NCBI RefSeq assembly: GCF_051960575.1
Contig: NZ_JBQCEE010000007.1
Coordinates: 1 to 21,507 of the forward strand
DNA: 21,507 nt
Origin: JBQCEE01 sp051960575
Lineage (GTDB): Bacteria; Actinomycetota; Actinomycetes; Mycobacteriales; Jatrophihabitantaceae
Direction: 5' to 3'
In this document: one piece after another, positions 1 through 5,797 of the stretch
Layout: every line of letters begins with the position of its first letter
Numbering within the stretch: position 1 is the first letter of the stretch
Program-made: the position numbers and the translations under genes
Notes under the pieces: model-generated
Told to the model about the DNA's origin: nothing
The model's database searches: none
The model's input: the letters and a program-made list of their open reading frames with translations, nothing else

Positions 1-188
1 CGTGTGTTGTGTCCTTCCGCGAGTTCCATTGGCGTGGTCTCGCTGACCTTCACACGATGGCCTTCTACGTCGTGGTCACCCACGCCGAACCGGCTGCGGA
101 GTTACACCACTTCCTGGGACGTCCCCCTCCATCAGCCGTCACATCGGAAGTCGCGGAACGCGGCATGGTGAAGCAGTCCTCCGAATAG
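1..188 (+). CDS. C-terminal end of an unrecognised protein (cut by window edge)
   Basis: An open frame runs from base 3 without a stop to TAG at 186-188, giving about 61 residues. It contains the hydrophobic stretch AFYVVVTHAEP, followed by ELHHFLGRPPP and a short polar tail. The residue mix looks like a real protein rather than a GC-rich shadow frame. The start lies outside the window, so family and length cannot be judged. An internal ATG at 57 could start a 43-residue protein, but the frame upstream of it (FREFHWRGLADLHT) also looks coding. No function is assigned. Confidence 0.45.
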   Translation, partial: CVVSFREFHWRGLADLHTMAFYVVVTHAEPAAELHHFLGRPPPSAVTSEVAERGMVKQSSE

Positions 189-335
189 CCGTCGTATATC
201 GCACGAAGCGAAATGGACGGCGCTTGTCGAGGTCGTCGCATACGTGGGACGCGTTCCGCGCCAAGGGCGCACTTGCAAGTGCGGTGCCCCGTTCAGTTGA
301 GCCGCATTGCGACGGGCTCGTACTACGGTTCGGCT

Positions 336-793
336 GTGGCAGACGAGCTGAATCTCGGGCAGCTCGGCCCGGGCTGGGAACAGGCGGAGCGAGCACTCGC
401 CGCGGTACAGCGCGACCTGTCCGACACCGTCGCTGACGCGCCCACGCTTGTACTACTGTGGCGCGACGTCCCCGCCGAGACTGCCCGTCCCGGCGAGCCG
501 AGGACCCGCTGGGCTTACGTCGGCAAAGGCGTCGACTGGTACTTCGGCGCCAACGGAGGCTTCCGGCTGTCGGGCGACTACTCGTGTCCGCGGTGCTTCA
601 GATCGCTAGTGAGACGTCAGACGCGATCGCGGACACCCTGCTCGGCTACCACGCGTTTTGGCCGCACTGCCCGAACGACGACTGAACCGCCCCGCACGCC
701 GACACCGACCGTGAAAGCTGGTGGTTCTGCTCTCACGAAGGGCAAGGCATCGCGCCTATCGGTCAACTCGCCGAAGCCGCGCGCGAAAGGTGA
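336..793 (+). pseudogene. Unrecognised actinobacterial protein, frameshifted and interrupted by a stop
   Basis: A protein-like reading begins at GTG 336 (VADELNLGQLGPGWEQ) and continues through RWAYVGKGVDWYFGANGG to about base 585. The sensible reading then jumps to the frame one base earlier (VSAVLQIASETSDAIADTLL, then GYHAFWPHCPND). That is what a one-base deletion near 580-592 would produce. In the second frame a TGA at 683-685 interrupts it, and the same frame resumes with ADTDRESWWFCSHEGQGIAP to TGA at 791-793. The ending HAFWPHCP...WWFCSHEGQGIAPIGQL resembles small actinobacterial proteins with a paired His/Cys C-terminus, but I cannot name the family. With one frameshift and one stop it is probably decayed; sequencing error cannot be excluded for the frameshift. 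Confidence 0.55.
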
Positions 794-888
794 CCGTCGC
801 GGGCCTAGTGAAGCGAAGCCGCGATAGCGGCATGGATAGCTGCCTCCCTGCAACCTCGTCTCCCGAGAACGCCTGCACACTCGTCTGC

Positions 889-1119
889 ATGGTCATAGAT
901 TCACCTGACGAGACGCTTCGTCAGATCAAGCAGCTCCTTGATGACCAGGTCCCATTTCCGGGAGCCGACGAGATGACGCTCCTCGAGCACGTCCAAGATC
1001 TCATCGACGGCCTCGAGAGCTGGTCGGACCTGGCAGTCAAGCGCTTGCATCAGATCCATCACCTCTCAGGCACCCAGTGCGCCGCCTGCCCGAAGTACCT
1101 CGAAGCGGCGAAGTCCTGA
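889..1119 (+). CDS. Small hypothetical protein with a CxxC motif
   Basis: This is a 76-residue acidic, mostly helical reading. It runs from ATG 889 (MVIDSPDETLRQIKQLLDDQ) to TGA 1117-1119 and includes LLEHVQDLIDGLESWSDL. It ends in a short segment with Cys-Ala-Ala-Cys (TQCAACPKYLEAAKS). The amphipathic pattern supports real coding. No clear ribosome-binding site precedes the ATG; the frame is open upstream, with another possible start near 835, so the start is uncertain. Family not recognised. It converges on the HIT gene, with two tandem hairpins between them. Confidence 0.5.
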   Translation: MVIDSPDETLRQIKQLLDDQVPFPGADEMTLLEHVQDLIDGLESWSDLAVKRLHQIHHLSGTQCAACPKYLEAAKS

Positions 1120-1160
1120 AGTGTCGAGGCGACGCTGCGTCAACCTCGACTGCGCTCACC

Positions 1161-1208
1161 CGCGACAGCGGCATGGTCGCGCTGCGCCGCGACGGCGGCA
1201 TGGTCGCG
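1161..1208. repeat. Two tandem hairpins with conserved loop, between convergent genes
   Basis: Two 21-nt units, 27 nt apart, each have arms CGCGAC and GTCGCG around a 9-nt loop. The loop is AGCGGCATG in unit one (1161-1181) and GGCGGCATG in unit two (1188-1208). The facing arms at 1176-1193 (GTCGCG, six bases, CGCGAC) can also pair, giving an alternative fold. The units sit between the stop codons of two convergent genes (1119 and 1221), so a bidirectional terminator is the simplest role. There is no T-run. The loop core GCGGCATGG recurs three more times in the first 4.1 kb. Confidence 0.6.
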
Positions 1209-1220
1209 CACCGGCACCAT

Positions 1221-1682
1221 CTAGCGGACGTAGGCGCGCAGAGCGAGAGCGAGCGAATCCCGCTCGGTCTCGCTGAGCCATTGTTCTTCGTTCTGGGTGA
1301 GGTAACGGAACACTGCTGGGCCGCGAGCTTCGTCGGGGTGGTCTGCGCTTACCGGCACTAGGTGGAGATGGAGGTGAGCAAATCCGACTGCCTCGGAGAA
1401 CTGCATCAAGTAGGTCTTCTCGCAGCCTCTCACCTTGCGCAGAGCAAGACTTAGTCGCCGGATGAGAGGGCCGAGTTCCGTTGCGGCCTCGAGCGTCAGG
1501 TCCGCGAGTGACGTGACGTGTCGGGTCGGCAACACGACAAGCCACCCGGGCAATGTGCTGTTGAATGCGTGCACCACACGCCAGTGGTCGGTGTGAAGGA
1601 TGTCCTCGCGCGGCGGCAGAGCGCCAGCCGCCTCCTGCTCGCAGGGAAGACAATCCGAGGCCAGGGCAGTGCTGTCCATCAT
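1221..1682 (-). CDS. HIT-family nucleotide hydrolase/transferase
   Basis: HIT proteins act on nucleoside phosphoramidates, dinucleoside polyphosphates or adenylylated substrates through a His-x-His-x-His triad. The triad is plain here as FAHLHLHLVPV near the C-terminal half. The usual upstream elements are also present: an N-terminal DCLPCE pair of cysteines, HWRVVHAFNSTLPGWLVVLP, and TRHVTSLADL. The ATG at 1682 gives 153 residues, close to the usual size. The frame stays open to a GTG at 1745, and the following ATG (1679) is equally possible; no good ribosome-binding site decides between them. The substrate cannot be told from sequence. It is codirectional with the LCP gene but separated by about 290 nt, which suggests its own promoter. 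That gap holds a perfect palindrome, CCTCGCGCGAGG, at 1919-1930. Confidence 0.85.
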   Translation of the reverse strand: MMDSTALASDCLPCEQEAAGALPPREDILHTDHWRVVHAFNSTLPGWLVVLPTRHVTSLADLTLEAATELGPLIRRLSLALRKVRGCEKTYLMQFSEAVGFAHLHLHLVPVSADHPDEARGPAVFRYLTQNEEQWLSETERDSLALALRAYVR

Positions 1683-1972
1683 CGCACCGTAGAGCGTCTC
1701 GGGGATGCGGGCGGCGGCCAAGTCTGGCCCGACACGGGCGAGCACAATCCGCGTGCGTTGAACCGGGCCTGATCGGGCGGGACGACAGGTCGCTCCCGCC
1801 TCCGTCGACTTTTCGGATCACTCACTTCCGAGACCGCCAGACGGCGTCCTTCAACAGCCGTTCACCCGTTCTGACTCGGAGGGGTGCCACGGTGCTGCGC
1901 GCCGCGACAGCGGGGCATCCTCGCGCGAGGAGGAGGTGGATCGGCGGGGCCCGCTGATTCCTGTTTGCGTCT

Positions 1973-3166
1973 TCAGTTGATGCAGGACGTCTTGCTTGCC
2001 GGCGTCGAGGGCCTGCTCGTGGAGGGGTTCCTGGCAGGCTTGATGGTGCTCGGGTCCGAGGGTGCGGTCTTGGTTGCGGGATGGGCGTTGAAGAGGTTGT
2101 CGACGACACGGCGCACCTGTGCCGGGTTGACGCTCAAGATGTCGGTGCCGTCGGGAAGCTGGGCGTTGCTGGTGGGGATGGTGGCGCCGACGATCCGGTT
2201 CGCGGTCAGGTTCTCCATCTGCTTGGCCAGGTCGAACAGGTGCAGACCCGGGTCGGCGACGATCGAGGTCTGGATCGCGTCCTTGATGGCGTTGAGCTTG
2301 GTGATCACGCCGACGGTGGCGACCTGCCGGAATGCTTGGGTCAGGAAGTACTGCTGGCGGCGGACCCGATCCAGGTCTTCGCCGCCGTCGGGGAAGTTGT
2401 GGCGTTGCCGGACGAACTCGAGCGCGGTGACGCCCTGCAGCGTGTGCGGGCCGGCGGACATCTTGAACCCTGAGCCGCCCGTCCCGCCGAGTGCCAGGTT
2501 GTGCTCGACGGTGTCATCGACGGCGGCGCAGAGATCGACGGAGACACCGCCCATGGCATTGCTGAGCCGGTAGAAGCCGAGCAGGCTGACCTGGACGTAG
2601 TGGTCGATCGTGACGCCGGTCAGCGTGGTGACCGTGGTGAGCAGCAGGTTGATGCCCGCGATACGCCACGCATCGCTTCCAGCGTGCGGGTGCGCCCGCT
2701 GCGCCTCGAGGTAGCCCTCGGCGTAGGCGCCGTTGAGCTTGCCCATGTACCGCCCGTCCGGGGCGGGAATCGAGACGTAAGAGTCGCGCGGTAACGACAC
2801 CAGGGTCGCTCGCGACCCATCGGCCGGGACGTGCACGAGCATCATCGTGTCGGTCGCCATACTGCCGCCATCGCGACCGACCCTCAGCTCGTCGACCTCG
2901 GCATCAGTCATGTTCGAGCGGTCGTCGATACCCACCAGCAGCAGGTTCTGCGCAACCCCGGACCCCGCGCGCGGAGGAGGCTCACTCGGAGCGCCGGCGA
3001 TGTGCCGGCCCACCGCGACAGCCAGTCGCTTCCCAGCATGGTCAAGGTTCCGAGCCGTGAAATACAGATACCCCGCGCCGCACAGCAGGAACATCGAGAC
3101 CACAGCCATCAGCGCAACACCGACCCGCTGCAGCGTCCGTCTCACGAGCACCAGCCAATCACGCAA
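1973..3166 (-). CDS. LytR-CpsA-Psr (LCP) family cell-wall glycopolymer ligase
   Basis: LCP enzymes transfer undecaprenyl-linked glycopolymers (teichoic-acid-like polymers, arabinogalactan) to peptidoglycan on the outer face of the membrane. The 397-residue protein has a short cytoplasmic N-terminus and one transmembrane helix at about residues 16-37. The LCP domain spans about 73-310. Hallmarks are NLLLVGIDDRS (Asp81), ATDTMMLVHV, the LPRDSYV motif near 125-131 with its Arg, DHYVQVSLLGFYRLSNAMGG, LQGVTALEFVRQRH and DLDRVRRQQ. The tail is Pro/Ser/Thr-rich, probably wall-spanning. The frame starts at TTG 3166, with GTG at 3151 and 3145 as alternatives; GAGG just upstream does not clearly favour one. 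It lacks the C-terminal LytR_C domain. A strong hairpin (3251-3280) separates it from the upstream broken membrane gene. Confidence 0.9.
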   Translation of the reverse strand: MRDWLVLVRRTLQRVGVALMAVVSMFLLCGAGYLYFTARNLDHAGKRLAVAVGRHIAGAPSEPPPRAGSGVAQNLLLVGIDDRSNMTDAEVDELRVGRDGGSMATDTMMLVHVPADGSRATLVSLPRDSYVSIPAPDGRYMGKLNGAYAEGYLEAQRAHPHAGSDAWRIAGINLLLTTVTTLTGVTIDHYVQVSLLGFYRLSNAMGGVSVDLCAAVDDTVEHNLALGGTGGSGFKMSAGPHTLQGVTALEFVRQRHNFPDGGEDLDRVRRQQYFLTQAFRQVATVGVITKLNAIKDAIQTSIVADPGLHLFDLAKQMENLTANRIVGATIPTSNAQLPDGTDILSVNPAQVRRVVDNLFNAHPATKTAPSDPSTIKPARNPSTSRPSTPASKTSCIN

Positions 3167-3250
3167 CCTCGGAACTCGCGTCCGTGCCCTGATGGCAGCC
3201 TAACCCGCACGGGCCCACGGACTTCCCTACAGCGCCATGGCCGCGTCACT

Positions 3251-3280
3251 CGTGCATCGGTAGGTCTTGACCGATGCACG
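3251..3280 (-). terminator. Perfect 11-bp stem-loop between membrane gene and LCP gene
   Basis: CGTGCATCGGT (3251-3261) and ACCGATGCACG (3270-3280) are exact reverse complements around an 8-nt loop. No T-run follows on either strand, so this would be a hairpin-only terminator of the kind common in actinomycetes. It lies downstream of the decayed DUF6518-like gene and about 85 nt upstream of the LCP start, so it could insulate the two. An operator role for LCP is also possible. Confidence 0.5.
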
Positions 3281-3863
3281 CGCCTTGCTGCCGCCGACCT
3301 GCGCTGAAATGCCAGCGCGGCGATGATCATCGATGCTGCGACAACACTCTCGACGATGTACGCCGAAGTTCGGAAGTTCGACCAGTACCCGATCAGCCCG
3401 TCGAAGTCGCCGGCGCGACGTGCAGCGAAGACCGCGACCGGCTCTGCGAGAAGAACAGCCCACTCACTAGGAAACGGTTGATCGTGCGGTGACGAGTCAT
3501 GGCGCCGAGAACGCCGAGTAACGGACCGCTGATCAATCCTGCTTGGAAGTACCGGGTGTTCGCGTGAATGGCGAGGTCGATGCTGCTCCCTGCGCTGTGC
3601 GTGCCGTAGTCACTGATCAACGCCAGGCCAAGACAGAAACCCGTCAGAGCGAGGCTCGTCGCCACGACACCAACGACGGCACCAGCCGAGCGGGCTCGCA
3701 CGATTGAGCCGCACCAGAACGCGACCAAGAGCCAGGGGGCACTCAGATTTCCAACCGCGTCGCGCAGACCAGCGTCTTGACCCTTCAGCAACGCGACGCA
3801 GAAACCGAAGAAGACCGCGACCGACAGCGACATAGCGACTCGCCACGGCCTCGTGCCAAGCAT
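3281..3863 (-). pseudogene. DUF6518-like integral membrane protein, frameshifted
   Basis: From ATG 3863 (MLGTRPWRVAMSLSVAVFF) the frame encodes several hydrophobic helices. It carries GLRDAVGNLSAPWLLVAFW and YFQAGLISGPLLGVLGA, which I associate with the DUF6518 family of actinobacterial membrane proteins of unknown function. This frame degenerates after INRFLVSGLFFSQ and stops at 3393. Another frame picks up with EPVAVFAARRAGDFDGLIGY and a last helix, YIVESVVAASMIIAALAFQ. A one-base deletion near 3445-3452 explains the switch. The restored frame has no natural stop before the hairpin at 3251-3280; its first stop is at 3142, inside the LCP gene, so the true C-terminus is unclear. An earlier ATG at 3893 is a possible start. 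It is either decayed or carries a sequencing error. Confidence 0.6.
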
Positions 3864-3994
3864 GCCTGGCACTGTATCCCGCCGCGTGAGCATCTCGGTC
3901 GGCTCGAGATGTCCCGGTCCGAAGTGATGGTCAGCGCCGGATCGGCGCGCGAGCGCCCACGCCGAAGGACGATCTCGGCCGCTGCGACATCCGC

Positions 3995-4511
3995 ATGACC
4001 GCCGAACCAGGCGGCATGGTCGGGCTCTTCCAGGACCGGGGGGATGGCGCATGCGACATCGAGGGACTAGCCGAGCGACAAGATCAGGCAGAGACCACCC
4101 AGCTTCATGTCAGTGAGCACGACGCTGACCTGTCCGCGCGACTCTCCGACGAACTCGACAGCTTCAACGCTGTGGCAGCGCCCGGTCCGAGCGCCGTGCT
4201 GCTCAGCGTGAAGTGTGACAACGACCAGGGTGAACTTCTCGGCGGAATCACCGGGTGGACCTGGTAGGAGGCGGCGGGCATCAATCATGACCTGGGTCCG
4301 CGAGGACCAACGCGGCTCCGGCATTGGCGCCCACTTGCTGACTGAGTTTGAGCGAACCGCAATCAGTCGCGGGGCGCGGCGTGTCTTTGTCACCTCCTTC
4401 ACGTTTCAAGCGCCCGGCTTCTACATGAAGCTTGGCTACCGCGAGATCTTTCGCTGGGAAGGCGTCCCAGTCGCCGGACAAGCGGATATCCACTTTCGCA
4501 AGGACCTTTGA
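3995..4511 (+). pseudogene. GNAT-family N-acetyltransferase, broken by a stop and a frameshift
   Basis: GNAT enzymes transfer an acyl group from acyl-CoA to an amine. The N-terminal half reads VSEHDADLSARLSDELDSFN, then LLGGITGWTW, and stops at TAG 4265-4267. Without that stop the frame continues EAAGIN. One base further on, the next frame carries MTWVREDQRGSGIGAHLL. This holds the acetyl-CoA-binding motif (Q/R-x-x-G-x-G: QRGSGIG). It is followed by RVFVTSFTFQAPGFYMKLGY and ends at TGA 4509-4511. So one nonsense change and one inserted base (near 4283-4287) separate the two halves of an otherwise well-matched single-domain enzyme. The start is unclear: ATG 3995 opens the frame, but GNAT-like sequence begins only near 4091. 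The C-terminal piece alone lacks the beta strands needed for a complete fold. Confidence 0.75.
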
Positions 4512-4614
4512 CCACAATCCTCCCCCACACCCGCGTGCCGCGTCACCGTCAGGATCGACTGAGACGACGGGACATCGGCGCGACCCGCCGCCGGCGGACC
4601 AGCGGCGTGACCGC

Positions 4615-5166
4615 TCATTCGGCGGCGGTCACTGGTCTGGCTGCGGCGTCGTCACGAGGTATGGCGTTGCGGAGCCGGATACAGCTGAAGTCGCCGCCGA
4701 CTGCGACGACAGCGTCGACGTACGGCCAGAGAGATGTCGCGATCCGTAGTTCTGCACCGTGCTCGGCGATGGCGGTCTGGCAGTCGGTGACCTCACGAAC
4801 GGCAAGGACGCATGCACGCTGCTCGTTGACCCAGTACCCCGCCGCTGCGTCGAGCACGGTGAAGCCGGCAGCGTCGAGTTCGTGCACCCGCAGGCAGACC
4901 CCTTCGAGCGCGGGGAGCCATGCCTGTTCGATGGCGATGACCCGGTCGGCCGGTGAAGCGAGCAACACATTGGACGGTGCGTCCCGTACGGCCCAACAAA
5001 CGCGCGGGCACTCTCGGGGGAGCAAGTAATTCGCTAAATGGAACTCGTCGACCGCCCACACCAAGTGTCGGCCCGCCTGGGGCGACCCAGCCGGCGCAGC
5101 ACGTGGCGTCATCTCGTCGAACGGGCCTTCCTCGCTGACGTGGAACAGCCGTGGGCCACTCGTCAC
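4615..5166 (-). CDS. DUF6886-like protein
   Basis: A 183-residue soluble protein starting RLFHVSEEGPFDEMTPR, then HLVWAVDEFHLANYLLPREC and PRVCWAVRD. I associate this pattern with the DUF6886 family of uncharacterised proteins. The central AIEQAWLPALEG segment and the VHELDAAGFTVLDAAAGYWV stretch complete the domain. No signal peptide or transmembrane helix is seen. The GTG start at 5166 overlaps the TGA of the upstream Nudix gene (GTGA), implying translational coupling and joint function. The opening pattern, an N-terminal LFHVSE with a downstream aromatic/acidic set, loosely recalls ADP-ribosyltransferase-like folds. That is only an impression; the biochemical role is unknown. Confidence 0.7.
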   Translation of the reverse strand: MTSGPRLFHVSEEGPFDEMTPRAAPAGSPQAGRHLVWAVDEFHLANYLLPRECPRVCWAVRDAPSNVLLASPADRVIAIEQAWLPALEGVCLRVHELDAAGFTVLDAAAGYWVNEQRACVLAVREVTDCQTAIAEHGAELRIATSLWPYVDAVVAVGGDFSCIRLRNAIPRDDAAARPVTAAE

Positions 5167-5702
5167 GTCGTCCGTACCGCACGCTGCACGTGCCGGACCC
5201 AGGGAATCGCGCCCGCCGGATAAAGCGGTACCCGCTCGCCATCGTCGTCGAATGGCCGCCAGACTATCGGGACGCTGCTGCCGTCGCTCTCCATCAGGCT
5301 TGCGCCGACGAGGGCGGGCTCCGGTCTGAGCCGACCGGTGTAGACGAAGACCACCTCATGATCGAGCACGCCGCCGACGCGGAAGATGTTCTCGACGACG
5401 CCTAGTAACGTCAGCCCGTCGATCGACGCGCTGAGCTCTTCGGCAACCTCCCGGACCATCGCGTCGCGACCAGTCTCGCCTAACTCGACGCTTCCACCGA
5501 TCAGCCGGTGATAGCCAAACGGACTTTCGGTCGTCGCCGGATGAACTGACACTGCGTGGGCCTGGAGATCGGCGTTCGGGGCGATCAACATCGACTTGAC
5601 CCTGATGCACGAGCGGTCTGTTGACACGAACTCGGAGCCTAGTGACATCCAGTCTGATTCGACCGAGATGCAGATCGCTACGACATCGGCATGGTCGTGC
5701 AC
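5163..5702 (-). CDS. Nudix hydrolase
   Basis: Nudix enzymes cleave nucleoside diphosphates linked to another moiety, using metal bound by the box G-x5-E-x7-R-E-U-x-E-E-x-G-U. Here the box reads GSVELGETGRDAMVREVAEE followed by LSA. All catalytic Glu/Arg positions are kept, but the late Gly is Ser. The LLGVVENIF segment after it, and HEVVFVYTGRL, fit a Nudix subgroup often seen in actinobacteria. The frame begins at GTG 5702 right after a TAA (179 residues); ATG 5648 would give 161 residues and start closer to the domain. No clear ribosome-binding site decides. It lies 95 nt downstream of pnkp on the same strand and overlaps the DUF6886-like gene. Substrate unknown. Confidence 0.85.
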   Translation of the reverse strand: MHDHADVVAICISVESDWMSLGSEFVSTDRSCIRVKSMLIAPNADLQAHAVSVHPATTESPFGYHRLIGGSVELGETGRDAMVREVAEELSASIDGLTLLGVVENIFRVGGVLDHEVVFVYTGRLRPEPALVGASLMESDGSSVPIVWRPFDDDGERVPLYPAGAIPWVRHVQRAVRTT

Positions 5703-5797
5703 TTAGCGGCGCTCGTCTGTTCGACGAGGGATCTGACACCGCCTGACGACGGCGACGCGCGTGAGCGGGACGTCGTACCACCGCGACCCCGCATCGC

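Noticed and set aside
4588..4597. Palindrome CCGCCGGCGG between GNAT and DUF6886-like genes as a terminator
   Set aside because: No loop and expected by chance at this GC content.
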